Assembly: GCA_965206395.1 (NCBI GenBank)
Contig: CBDBJK010000017.1
Location: 1 to 29,589, forward strand
DNA length: 29,589 bases
Source of the DNA: CBDBJK01 sp965206395
GTDB lineage: Bacteria > Chloroflexota > Dehalococcoidia > Lucifugimonadales > CATOSD01
Direction: 5' to 3'
Below, one piece after another: positions 16,293-24,335 of the stretch; position 1 is the stretch's first letter, and each line of letters begins with the position of its first letter. Under the pieces are notes generated by a model. It was not told the origin of the DNA, searched no databases, and worked only from the letters and a program-made list of their open reading frames with translations. The position numbers and the translations under genes are program-made.

Positions 16293-17066
16293 ATGAGCGA
16301 ATACAACTACAGCAGCTTTCCGATAACAATGTCCGCGGAAGAGTTCAACGAGTTCGCGGGCGTGCACAAGGCAGGCGAGAAAGCGCCGGATGGGGAGCTT
16401 GTGAATGCGAGCGACGGAAGTCGGGTAAAGCTCTCCGACTACTGGGGCAAGGGGCCGGTGATGATCGAGTTCGGCTCCATCACTTGACCCTACTGCGGAC
16501 TGGCGGCGCCGGTCCTTGAGCCACTGGCCGAAGAGTATTCAGACAAGGGTATTAATTTCATATTCGTCTACACCCGCGAGGCGCATCCGAGCGACGAGTA
16601 TCCCGCGCATACCAGCTTCGAACAGAAGATGTCTCACTCGCGCGACATGGTGACCGACTGGCAGATAAAGCGGCCTATGCTTGTCGACGACATCGAAGGC
16701 GCGGTGCATCGCGCATACGGCACGCTGCCCAACATGACCTATATCCTGAACACAGGCGGCACGATCCTTTATCGAGCAAGCTGGACGGACGAGCGCACTA
16801 TTCGCATGGCGCTCGATCAAATCCTGTTTGAGCGCACTCAGCGCCGTTCAGGAACGCGCATCACTCCGTATTACGTGGAGTGGCTTCCGCAGCGAGTCAA
16901 CGACCGCGAGGCCTTCGTGGAGGGCCTTCTCAAAATTGGCGACAGAGCGGTCGAGGAGTTCATCGCGGCGGTTGACCATACGAGTGTGGAGGCTGCCGCC
17001 AAACCCATGCGCGAGTGGTGGTCCAGGATACAGGAGTCGAGGGTCGCTGCAACGACTGATGATTGA
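16293..17066 (+). CDS. Deiodinase-like (thioredoxin-fold) selenoprotein, UGA read as selenocysteine
   Basis: 257 residues with selenocysteine at position 65 (TGA 16485-16487). The frame before the TGA ends MIEFGSIT and after it continues PYCGLAAPVLEPLAEEY, open to 17066, so the active site reads G-S-I-T-U-P-Y-C. This is the redox site of the iodothyronine-deiodinase/peroxiredoxin-like family. The next conserved block VYTREAHPSDEY and the late HRAYGTLPNMTYILNTGG with LYRASWTDE also match that family. Bacterial members are thought to be thiol/selenol redox enzymes, and the substrate is unknown. AAGGAAGG lies 4 bases before ATG 16293; ATG 16257 is a weaker start. A hairpin of bacterial SECIS form follows the TGA. 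Downstream of an IS630 copy and 19 bp before a methyltransferase gene, likely co-transcribed with it. The alternative, a Cys-to-stop mutation, is less likely. Confidence 0.85.
16485..16515 (+). promoter_or_regulatory. UGA selenocysteine codon with bacterial SECIS hairpin
   Basis: Nine bases after the TGA, GGACTGGC (16497-16504) pairs over 8 bp (one G-U) with GCCGGTCC (16508-16515) around the loop GGC (16505-16507). The apical loop begins 17 bases after the UGA and starts with G, which fits the known bacterial SECIS rules (loop about 16-37 bases from UGA, G among its first bases). SelB would bind it to insert selenocysteine. Confidence 0.8.
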
Positions 17067-17085
17067 TTATTAAGGAGTCAATCAG

Positions 17086-17904
17086 ATGAATGAGTACATG
17101 AACGCGAACCGTGAGCATTGGAACGAGCTTGTTCCTATCCACGAGAAATCGGAAATGTATGACGTGGAGGGCTTCAAGGCGGGGAAATCTTCGCTCAAGT
17201 CCATCGAGCTTGATGAGCTTGGCGACGTGGAGGGCAAGTCGTTGCTGCACCTTCAGTGTCACTTCGGCAAGGATACCCTTTCGTGGGCGAGGCTCGGCGC
17301 GAAGGTGACGGGCGTGGACTTCTCGGAAGACGCTATTGCGCTGGCCCGGTCTCTGAGTGAAGACATTGGGGTCGAAGCGAATTTCGTCGTGTCCAATGTG
17401 TACGATCTGCCAGATGCTCTGGACGCGCGCGAAAAGTTCGACATCGTGTTCACGTCCTATGGCGTCCTTTGCTGGCTGCCGGACTTGACGCGATGGGGTC
17501 AGATTGTCGCCCATTTCCTCAAGCCCGGCGGGACGTTTTATATAGCCGAATTCCATCCGTTTGCGATGGTTTTTTACGATGGAGACGACGCAGCCGACCT
17601 CAGTGTCCATTACCCTTACTTCTACGCCTCGGAGCCGATGAAGTTCGAGCCTGACGGCTACGGCTCCTACGCGGACAGGAACGCGACGGTTGCGACTCCT
17701 AACTTTGAGTGGAATCACGGCCTTGGGGATGTACTCAACGCGCTAATATCGGCTGGGCTGAAAATCGAGTTCTTGCACGAGTTCCCGTTTTCGTGCTATC
17801 AGTACCTGCCGTCGCTGATGGAGAAGTGCGACGACGGTTACTGGAGGCTGAAGGACAAAGGCGAAACTGTGCCACTCATGTACTCGATCAAGGCCACCAA
17901 GTGA
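17086..17904 (+). CDS. Class I SAM-dependent methyltransferase
   Basis: 272-aa cytoplasmic enzyme that would transfer a methyl group from S-adenosylmethionine to an unknown acceptor. Motif I is LLHLQCHFGKDTLSWARLG (residues about 51-69), followed by VTGVDFSEDAIALAR (acidic residue at the end of strand 2) and FDIVFTSYGVLCWLPDL (motif IV). LKPGGTFYIAEFHP is the post-motif region. The 'H-W-N-(E)-L' start and HxQCHFGxDTxSWA pattern are those of a bacterial subfamily of small-molecule methyltransferases. AAGGAG lies about 9 bases before ATG 17086. It follows the selenoprotein by 19 bp, so the pair is probably one operon. Selenium, sulfur or halogen-linked small molecules are possible substrates, but this is speculation. 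Confidence 0.85.
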   Translation: MNEYMNANREHWNELVPIHEKSEMYDVEGFKAGKSSLKSIELDELGDVEGKSLLHLQCHFGKDTLSWARLGAKVTGVDFSEDAIALARSLSEDIGVEANFVVSNVYDLPDALDAREKFDIVFTSYGVLCWLPDLTRWGQIVAHFLKPGGTFYIAEFHPFAMVFYDGDDAADLSVHYPYFYASEPMKFEPDGYGSYADRNATVATPNFEWNHGLGDVLNALISAGLKIEFLHEFPFSCYQYLPSLMEKCDDGYWRLKDKGETVPLMYSIKATK

Positions 17905-17962
17905 ACGCTCGGTTCTAAATTACGGCATTATGCCAATTCTGCCTGGAAGCAGAGTGCATTTT

Positions 17963-18060
17963 CCTCTCCCTTAGTGGGAGAGGATCAAGGTGAGGGTGAC
18001 GCGCGTCTGAATGAGCATACCTTCCCCCTCATCCTGACCTTCTCCCGCCGGGGGAGAAGG
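17963..18060. repeat. REP-like double-hairpin repeat R1
   Basis: CCTCTCCC (17963-17970)/GGGAGAGG (17976-17983) and CCTTCTCCC (18038-18046)/GGGAGAAGG (18052-18060) are two hairpins facing each other, joined by GGTGAGGG and its near complement CCCTCATCC. The same words recur in R2 (22892-22971) and partly in R3 (26280-26362). It lies between the methyltransferase and RidA-like genes. Confidence 0.7.
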
Positions 18061-18113
18061 GAGTATTGATGCCTCTACGTAGAGCTGGCATTACACAACA
18101 GCAGAGGTTAACA

Positions 18114-18503
18114 ATGGAAAAGATACGACGCGAATACCCGGACATCGCTCCGGCAGGGCCAACCTACGCCAGAGCCGTGCGCGCGGGCAATACCCTGTAC
18201 ATATCAGGTTGCACCGCAAGGGGGACTGAAGCACAGGGAGGGCCAGCGATAGAGCAGTTCAAGGTCACGTGGGACAGAATCATTCGAATCGTGGCTGCCG
18301 AGGGCGGCAAGCCTGCGGACATCGTTAAGGTAACGACGTTTGTGACGAGCATGGCAGACTGGTTTCCCGCGCCCGACGAGCAGCAGACCATCATGGACGG
18401 ATATTTCAACGGGCAGAATCCAGCCAACTCGCTGGTGGAGATAAGCGCCCTAGCGCAACCTGGTCTCGACATCGAGATTGAGGCCATAGTGATGCTTGAC
18501 TAG
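18114..18503 (+). CDS. RidA (YjgF/YER057c/UK114) family protein
   Basis: 129-aa protein of the RidA fold. APAGPTYARAVRAGNTLYIS (residues about 11-30) and the strand-helix pattern EQFKVTWDRIIRIVAAEGGK are typical. The last segment, NPANSLVEISALAQPGLDIE, corresponds to the family's 'P-x-R-(S/T)-x-V' site. The catalytic arginine that enamine/imine deaminases use is not there (N-S-L instead), so this is probably not an active iminase but one of the non-deaminase subfamilies. I start at ATG 18114, which follows AGAGG and where the family pattern begins; the earlier ATG at 18069 adds 15 unrelated residues. The stop is only 9 bp from the stop of the convergent hydrolase gene. Confidence 0.82.
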   Translation: MEKIRREYPDIAPAGPTYARAVRAGNTLYISGCTARGTEAQGGPAIEQFKVTWDRIIRIVAAEGGKPADIVKVTTFVTSMADWFPAPDEQQTIMDGYFNGQNPANSLVEISALAQPGLDIEIEAIVMLD

Positions 18504-18512
18504 GCTTCCTCT

Positions 18513-19397
18513 TCATCTGACCTTTGCTCTGATGAATGGATGCTGAATGTCAGTAGACGCCAGCAGGCCGTAACGACTCGGCTTTCTGTAGGCGTTACCC
18601 CAGGTTTCCTGCGCCCGATACGACCTGATGCGGTCTATGTCGAACTCGGCAAGGCAGACGCCTTCTTCTTCATCGGCTTCGACAATCAACGTATCCACCG
18701 GCCCTTCATCTGCGTCGAACGCCACAGCATCGAATGCCACTGAACGTCCATTGCATCGAGGTGCGGCGTAGTTCGTCATCGCGACGCCGACCATATTCTC
18801 GAAAGCTCGCGCCTTGAACTGGCCGATGCGATTGGCTTCCAATTCGCAGGCGTTGGGCGTCAAGATAAGCTCCGCTCCTTTGAGCATGAGAATCCGTGCG
18901 CTTTCGGGAAATTCTCGGTCGTAGCAGATCATCGCGCCGATCTTCAATTCGCCCTGCTTCGTGTCCAGCGAACAGACGTAAAAATCATCCCCCGGCGTCA
19001 AGGCGGCTTCCTTATCGAAATCACAGGTGTGCACCTTGGCGTACGTCAACGCGATTTCGCCATGCCTGTCAATCAGGGATACTGTGTTGCGCGGAGCACC
19101 GTCCCAGCATTCAAGATATGTCAGAGCAATAGCAATACCAAGCTCTTGAGCCAACGTTTTGAAATGCTGGACGAAGCTATCGTTCTGGCTGATAGCCTTC
19201 GCTTCCCAGATCGCGCGGGAGTCCGCTTGAGAGGAATCAAAGAAGGTGTAGCCGATGTTCCACATTTCGGGGAAAAGGGCAATGTCCGCGCCCATATCGC
19301 TCGCCTGCCGACAGAAGGCGTCGCCCTTGGACAGGTTCGCTTCCTGGTCATCGTCGCAAGGGGTCATTTGAAGCAAGGCAACCTTGATGATGCTCAT
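18513..19397 (-). CDS. Nitrilase-superfamily carbon-nitrogen hydrolase
   Basis: 294-aa cytoplasmic hydrolase, probably an amidase acting on a small C-N bond such as an N-carbamoyl or amide compound; the substrate is unknown. The catalytic triad is visible: Glu in ALFPEMWNIGY, Lys in YAKVHTCDFDKE and Cys in GAMICYDREFPES. LKGAELILTPNACEL is the typical C-terminal core strand. AAGGAG lies about 6 bases before ATG 19397. Same strand as the apr-qmo genes, 96 bp after qmoC, so it may be transcribed from the end of that operon; nothing links its reaction to sulfur metabolism. Confidence 0.88.
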   Translation of the reverse strand: MSIIKVALLQMTPCDDDQEANLSKGDAFCRQASDMGADIALFPEMWNIGYTFFDSSQADSRAIWEAKAISQNDSFVQHFKTLAQELGIAIALTYLECWDGAPRNTVSLIDRHGEIALTYAKVHTCDFDKEAALTPGDDFYVCSLDTKQGELKIGAMICYDREFPESARILMLKGAELILTPNACELEANRIGQFKARAFENMVGVAMTNYAAPRCNGRSVAFDAVAFDADEGPVDTLIVEADEEEGVCLAEFDIDRIRSYRAQETWGNAYRKPSRYGLLASTDIQHPFIRAKVR

Positions 19398-19493
19398 GTG
19401 CGCTCCTTACTGGACTCGCACGAATGACAAAGAATAGGAACCCGCTAATCGGAGGAAGCGCGCGTAGGCTGTAAGAAGAGATAGAAAAGGAGC

Positions 19494-20669
19494 CTATGGC
19501 AGGTCTACGACTACCTCGCGGCGTGTTCCAGGGCTGCGGCCAATCTGCCGCGCGTGGGTCAGTGCAAGCGTTCGATAGACGACGTGCGAGAACTTGGTGT
19601 ACGGCAGGTACGTGAACAGCATGAAGTAGAAGACGAAGTGGATCATGTAGAGGGAGTAGGCCCACTCCCTGAGTTCGGTGTATCTCACGGCTTCCACCGC
19701 AAACCCCGAAAGGGTCAGCATGTAAAGCACGCCGATGAAATACCAGTCGAAGTAACGCGATTTGCCAGCCTCGTCGCTTTTGAGCAGCCTTCGCGCCGAT
19801 ACCCACGTCAGACCGACAAAGAGCGCAATGCCGCCCACGTTGCCGACTATCTTGGCAGGGTCATATATAGGCAGGGACAGCTCTCTGCCGAATAACCCGT
19901 AAAAGAAGGCCAGCGTTGTGGCGATGAACAGGAACAAGAAACCCCACAGGATGCCCATGTGCGCGAAACCACGAGGCTTGTTGGCCTTGCACATTTTGAA
20001 ATACTTGTGCGTCCCTATTTCACCTAGTGTAATCAGTAAGCTGCCTATGAAGCCCTTGCGCACGGGAGGAGGGTTCACCTCTGACTCACGAATCGCTTTC
20101 CAGAACCTGACCGCGCCTCTCCAGCTTACCACCGCCATGAAACCCAATGCGATAAAGGAAAAGACCTGAATCCAGTTGTGTCCGAGGAAGTTCTCAAACA
20201 GAACGTCGCCTTCAGGGTAGAACAGGCCGTCATTAGGCAAGATGTTACCAAATAGCACCATAAAGAAGGTCAGCAGCACGGGAGGTATGAAGGCGAGGGG
20301 CAGATACTTCAGACTGTTGGTAGCCTTCGCCAGCACCTTGAACGTCGCGTATTCTTCTATCTGGTAGGTGCGCGTCGCCGCCATCAGGTCGCCCGGCTTG
20401 GCGTCGCGGGGACAGTGCGTGGAGCACTCGTTGCACTGGTGGCACAGCCATGCGTCGCCGTCGCTTAATAGCTTGTCTTGCAACCCCCACTGCGCCCACA
20501 GCATCTCTTTGCGGGGGAACGCCTGATCGTCCGGCGTCAGAGGGCAGACGACGGAGCACGTGCCACACTGGTAGCACATATTCAGGTCGTCGCCGCCGAA
20601 GACGAGGAGCCTTCGAACAAGCTCAGGGTCGGCTGTTGTGAACGCGGATCGCTGCGCTGTCTCTGTCAT
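19494..20669 (-). CDS. qmoC: Quinone-modifying oxidoreductase subunit QmoC
   Basis: 391-aa membrane subunit that passes electrons between the Qmo iron-sulfur proteins and the quinone pool. The N-terminal part resembles HdrC, with two [4Fe-4S] motifs: MCYQCGTCSVVCP (about 31-43) and LCHQCNECSTHCP (about 75-87). The rest resembles HdrE/NarI-type b-haem subunits with about five or six membrane helices, such as PLAFIPPVLLTFFMVLFGNI, GILWGFLFLFIATTLAFFYG and IVGNVGGIALFVGL. This fusion of HdrC and HdrE is the QmoC signature. It starts 13 bp after qmoB and so is in the operon; the spacing leaves only a weak Shine-Dalgarno. It is the last of the five sulfur genes. Confidence 0.92.
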   Translation of the reverse strand: MTETAQRSAFTTADPELVRRLLVFGGDDLNMCYQCGTCSVVCPLTPDDQAFPRKEMLWAQWGLQDKLLSDGDAWLCHQCNECSTHCPRDAKPGDLMAATRTYQIEEYATFKVLAKATNSLKYLPLAFIPPVLLTFFMVLFGNILPNDGLFYPEGDVLFENFLGHNWIQVFSFIALGFMAVVSWRGAVRFWKAIRESEVNPPPVRKGFIGSLLITLGEIGTHKYFKMCKANKPRGFAHMGILWGFLFLFIATTLAFFYGLFGRELSLPIYDPAKIVGNVGGIALFVGLTWVSARRLLKSDEAGKSRYFDWYFIGVLYMLTLSGFAVEAVRYTELREWAYSLYMIHFVFYFMLFTYLPYTKFSHVVYRTLALTHARQIGRSPGTRREVVVDLP

Positions 20670-20682
20670 CTGCGCGGTCTGA

Positions 20683-22824
20683 TTACCATCCTTTATAAGG
20701 GTTGGGGCCGATGGCCCTCATCTGCTCCGCAAACTCGTTGATAATTGCGGGAATCTTCTCGTAGTCGGAAATCTCTATCTCCACGTTCTTCACGCGTTCT
20801 GGCTCTAGCATCTGCCGGACGAGGGCCTCTTGAATGTTTTCCAGCCGCTTCTCGGCAAGCTCGCTGCCTTGCATGAAGTGACACTGGTAGTCGTCGCCCG
20901 ACCTGCACCCCATCAGTATAACGCCGTCGATGCCCCTGGATAGCGCGTCCCTGACCAGGATGATGTTCAACGAGCCAAGACAGCGCAGGGGGATGATTCT
21001 CAGGCTTGCGTCGTAGACTAGTCGGTTGATACCGGCGATGTCAAAGGCGGGATAGGCGTCGTTCTCGCAGACGAAGGCGATGATTCGCGGCTTCGTGTCG
21101 TCCTCCGGGAACTTGATGGCCCGCACCATCGATGAAAGCTGCTCGACATTGTAGTCCTCGAACGAGATGACCTGCACGGGGCAAGCTCCCATGCAGATGC
21201 CGCATCTACGGCAACGGCTTTCGTTTAGCTTGGGGTAGTTGCGCTCGTCGATTTCGATTGCGCCGAAAGGACACTCCTCCGTGCAGCGTCCACACTGAGT
21301 ACACGCCTGAAGACGCGTAAAGGGCAGGGAAAGGTCGCCCACACGAGGATGGACAGCCGCCCCCTCTGACAGCAACTCAATGCTCTGGATGGCCTTCAAT
21401 GCCGCGCCTGTGGCATCTTCGGTAGCTGCTACGGAGTCCATCGGCTCGCGCACGCAGCCAGCGGCGTAGATGCCTGTTCTGCGAGTCTCATAAGGGAAGC
21501 AGATGTAGTTGGAGTCGGCAAAGCCGTGCTTGGCGAGAGGCACGTTGGGGCCTTGCCTGTATTCGAGATGCAGAATGTCCTCGTCAAGCGATGTCGGCAC
21601 CATGCCCGTCGATAGCACGACCATGTCCACCTGCAAGCGGATTCCGCCACCGAGCAGGCTGTCCTCGACTTCAATCGAAACACTACCGCCGCTGTCCTGA
21701 GAAAGCTGCGCGATTTTGCCCTTGGTGAAGTACGTACTGCCGTCCTCCTGAACTTTTCGATAGAATAGCTCGTTGTGGCCGGGCGTTATCATGTGCTCGT
21801 ATATGACGTAGGAGACCGCGCCCGGGTTGAGCGTCCGAACGTACTCGGCCTGCTTCAGAGCCACGAGGTCGCTCACGCTTGAGCCGTAGGAAAAGGGGTC
21901 GTCTGTTCGTGAGCCAATGCGTTGGATGAAGGCGACGCTCTGCACTTTCTTGCCGTCCGATGGTCGAACGATAGCGCCACTGCTAGCCAACTCCTCCATC
22001 GTTACGCTGTTGATGACGTTGGAGTGCTTGCCATAGCCAAGGTATTCCAGATGAGATGGGTCGTATGGCTTCCAGCCGGTAGCGAGCACCATAGCGCCCG
22101 CCGCGACGGGGATGGAGTTTCCGTTTTGCCTGATAATCGCGCTGAAGTCCCCCGGCATCCCTGAAATCTGCTCCACTTCGGCGGAGATCATAACCTTTAT
22201 CCTGGGGTTATTCTGAACTTCCTGGATTTTCGCCTCAACGCCGTTTGCCTCAAGCTCTCGGTATGGCTGGCTGGTGGGATAGATTTTGTGAAAGCGTGAG
22301 AGCCAGCCGCCGAGGTTCGCCTCTTTTTCCACGAGCACGATGTCCGAGCCTGCGTCCGCGGCTTCCAGGGCAGCAGTGATTCCGCTGACTCCGCCGCCTA
22401 TCACTAGCAAGGCTCTTTCTTTCGCGGTTATCTTCTGCGAGGGCGGCTCGCTCTTTTGCGCGCGAACGACGCCCATGCGAACGTAATCCTCGGCTAGCTC
22501 CTGTGTCTCGTCTTCGTTGGGCGGCTTGCTCCAGGCGACCTGTTCGCGGATATTGATTCTCTCGACACGCTTCACGTTCAGCGAGTCGGTGGAGAACACG
22601 TCCCAGTTGACGCGCTCGGAGCATGCGACGATGGCAACCTGGTCAGCGCCTTCGGCCTCGATGTCCTTGCGCAGAAAGTCCAGCCCTTCGGGGACGCACA
22701 GCGGCGCGTGAACTTTAGCAGGAACGCCAAGCTCCTCAGACGACACATCGGCAAGTCTTTGGGTGTTGAGGCACTCGGCGATGTCGCAGCCGGTGCAGAC
22801 GTAGGTGCGTATGTTATCGGCCAT
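20683..22824 (-). CDS. qmoB: Quinone-modifying oxidoreductase subunit QmoB
   Basis: 713-aa cytoplasmic HdrA-like flavoprotein fused to an MvhD-like end. The first 110 residues hold CTGCDIAEC. FAD binding is at LLVIGGGVSGITAALEAADA (about 143-162). Two ferredoxin motifs are CTQCGRCTEECPFG and CRRCGICMGACPVQ (about 507-550). The C-terminal MvhD-like part carries ILMGCRSGDDYQCHFMQGSE. QmoB works with QmoA and QmoC to relay electrons between AprBA and the quinone pool. A 194-bp gap holding a REP-like repeat separates it from qmoA; otherwise the order A-B-C is the standard one. AGGA precedes ATG 22824. Confidence 0.93.
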   Translation of the reverse strand: MADNIRTYVCTGCDIAECLNTQRLADVSSEELGVPAKVHAPLCVPEGLDFLRKDIEAEGADQVAIVACSERVNWDVFSTDSLNVKRVERINIREQVAWSKPPNEDETQELAEDYVRMGVVRAQKSEPPSQKITAKERALLVIGGGVSGITAALEAADAGSDIVLVEKEANLGGWLSRFHKIYPTSQPYRELEANGVEAKIQEVQNNPRIKVMISAEVEQISGMPGDFSAIIRQNGNSIPVAAGAMVLATGWKPYDPSHLEYLGYGKHSNVINSVTMEELASSGAIVRPSDGKKVQSVAFIQRIGSRTDDPFSYGSSVSDLVALKQAEYVRTLNPGAVSYVIYEHMITPGHNELFYRKVQEDGSTYFTKGKIAQLSQDSGGSVSIEVEDSLLGGGIRLQVDMVVLSTGMVPTSLDEDILHLEYRQGPNVPLAKHGFADSNYICFPYETRRTGIYAAGCVREPMDSVAATEDATGAALKAIQSIELLSEGAAVHPRVGDLSLPFTRLQACTQCGRCTEECPFGAIEIDERNYPKLNESRCRRCGICMGACPVQVISFEDYNVEQLSSMVRAIKFPEDDTKPRIIAFVCENDAYPAFDIAGINRLVYDASLRIIPLRCLGSLNIILVRDALSRGIDGVILMGCRSGDDYQCHFMQGSELAEKRLENIQEALVRQMLEPERVKNVEIEISDYEKIPAIINEFAEQMRAIGPNPYKGW

Positions 22825-22891
22825 AAAGTTTATTCCTGTGAAAATGCTGGTCTAATAAATGCTTCAGCAGATAAATGAACCGTGGGTTCCA

Positions 22892-22971
22892 CCCTCATCC
22901 CGGCCTTCTCCCGTCGAGGCAGAAGGGGCTATCCTCCTCTCCCCTGGCGGGAGAGGACTGAGGTGAGGGGG
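22892..22971. repeat. REP-like double-hairpin repeat R2 between qmoB and qmoA
   Basis: CCCTCATCC and CCTTCTCCC at the left and CCTCTCCC, GGGAGAGG and GGTGAGGGG at the right form the same facing-hairpin plan as R1, in the other order. It fills most of the qmoA-qmoB gap and would form a strong structure in the operon's transcript. Confidence 0.7.
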
Positions 22972-23018
22972 ACACGCCTTCTATGAAAGATTCCTTTGAG
23001 AAACTGAGTTGGCAACCC

Positions 23019-24317
23019 TTATAAAGCTTTTCTCGTAACGGTCTGCGCGGCCTTCAACGCCGCCCCTGTGCCGTCCCTGACGGTGGTCACCACGTCCATG
23101 GGTCTTCTGGTGACACCCGCTATGTGGACGCCGGAGTTTCGCTTCTCGATGGCGAATCCAAGCTCGTCATAGTCCACGTCCAGGCCCGGTATCTTCGTGT
23201 CGACTGTGTTTGGAACCATGCCTGTGGCAAGCACCACCATGTCGACGTTCACGCGTACCTTATGTCCATTAATCATATCGTCAGCTACAACGATGAGGTT
23301 CCCCGTTCCCGGCTCCTCCTCGACGCTGGCGACTTTTCCTTTTATGAACGTGACCTGCTCGTCGTCCTCGACCTTTCGGTAGAAATCCTCATAGGAACCG
23401 GACGCTCGAATATCGATGTAGAAGATGTAGACTTTCGAGTCCGGGTACTGGCTTCTTATGTAGGTCGTCTCTTTAAGCGATGAGAGACAGCATATGGCGG
23501 AGCAATACGACAAATGGTTTACGTCTCTTGAGCCTGCGCACTGGACGAAAGCGACGCGCTTGGCAGGCTCGCCGTCCGAAGGCCGCACGATTTTGCCCTT
23601 GGTCGGGCCGTTGTCCGCCGCCAGTCGCTCTATCATGACGTTGTTGATAACATTGGCGAACTTACCGAAACCAAGGATGTCTAGTTTCGTGGCGTCGTAG
23701 GGTTTCCAGCCGGTCGCCAACACGATAGAGCCAACCTTGATGTTGAGCGTGCTTGGCGTCATGTGCAGGTCTATGGCGTCCGTCGGGCATATCTCGACAC
23801 ACTTGTTGCAGGTGTCGCCAAGGCAGGTTCCCTCGTCTACCACGTATTTCATGGGAAGGGCCATCTGGTGAGGCAGGTAGATAGCCTTGGTTGTGTCCAT
23901 GCCGTAGTTATGATCGTTAGGCCGCTCTTCGGGGCAAACGTCTACGCACTTGGCGCAGGCGGTGCAGCGGTCTAGAAGCACAAACCGAGGCTTCTGTTTG
24001 ATAGTTACGTCGAAGTTTCCGGGATGCCCAGATACCCGCTCGACCTCAGCCAGAGTGAAGAACTTGACGTGTTTATGACCGCGTTTGACGCGCCTGAAGT
24101 TGATTTCCAGGCCACAAGTGGGAGGGCACAGCTTTGGGAAATACTTGTATAGTCCGGCGACCCTCCCGCCAAGCGCGGCCTCTTTTTCAACGATGTACAC
24201 GTCATGGCCGGCCTCGGACGCCTCGAGGGCGGCCGTGATGCCAGCCATGCCGCTGCCGATTACCAGGACACTGTTTTCCCTGGCATCAGCTTCAATTGTG
24301 CTTGTGTCAGTTGCCAT
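23019..24317 (-). CDS. qmoA: Quinone-modifying oxidoreductase subunit QmoA
   Basis: 432-aa HdrA-like flavoprotein. FAD binding is at VLVIGSGMAGITAALEASEA (about 17-36). YFPKLCPPTCGLEINFRRV and ferredoxin-type motifs (CTACAKCVDVCP and the variant CLGDTCNKCVEICP) carry the clusters, and a second nucleotide-binding segment includes KVGSIVLATGWKPYD. QmoA forms the cytoplasmic heterodimer with QmoB. The start overlaps nothing: it follows aprA by 18 bp, a spacing that suggests co-transcription. GGAG lies 13 bases before ATG 24317. A diverged partial second copy of residues about 284-386 sits on the plus strand at 28130-28453. Confidence 0.93.
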   Translation of the reverse strand: MATDTSTIEADARENSVLVIGSGMAGITAALEASEAGHDVYIVEKEAALGGRVAGLYKYFPKLCPPTCGLEINFRRVKRGHKHVKFFTLAEVERVSGHPGNFDVTIKQKPRFVLLDRCTACAKCVDVCPEERPNDHNYGMDTTKAIYLPHQMALPMKYVVDEGTCLGDTCNKCVEICPTDAIDLHMTPSTLNIKVGSIVLATGWKPYDATKLDILGFGKFANVINNVMIERLAADNGPTKGKIVRPSDGEPAKRVAFVQCAGSRDVNHLSYCSAICCLSSLKETTYIRSQYPDSKVYIFYIDIRASGSYEDFYRKVEDDEQVTFIKGKVASVEEEPGTGNLIVVADDMINGHKVRVNVDMVVLATGMVPNTVDTKIPGLDVDYDELGFAIEKRNSGVHIAGVTRRPMDVVTTVRDGTGAALKAAQTVTRKAL

Positions 24318-24335
24318 TACAGCGACGCTCCGACC

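Noticed and set aside
2735..16487. TGA reassigned to an amino acid genome-wide, given two in-frame TGA codons
   Set aside because: Several intact genes here end in TGA at the expected length (for example at 1275 and 17904). The TGA at 16485 has a SECIS hairpin and the one at 2735 lies in a gene with another lesion.
16960..17718. 252-codon minus-strand frame
   Set aside because: It is antisense to the methyltransferase and selenoprotein genes, has no family pattern and is rich in residues typical of shadow frames.
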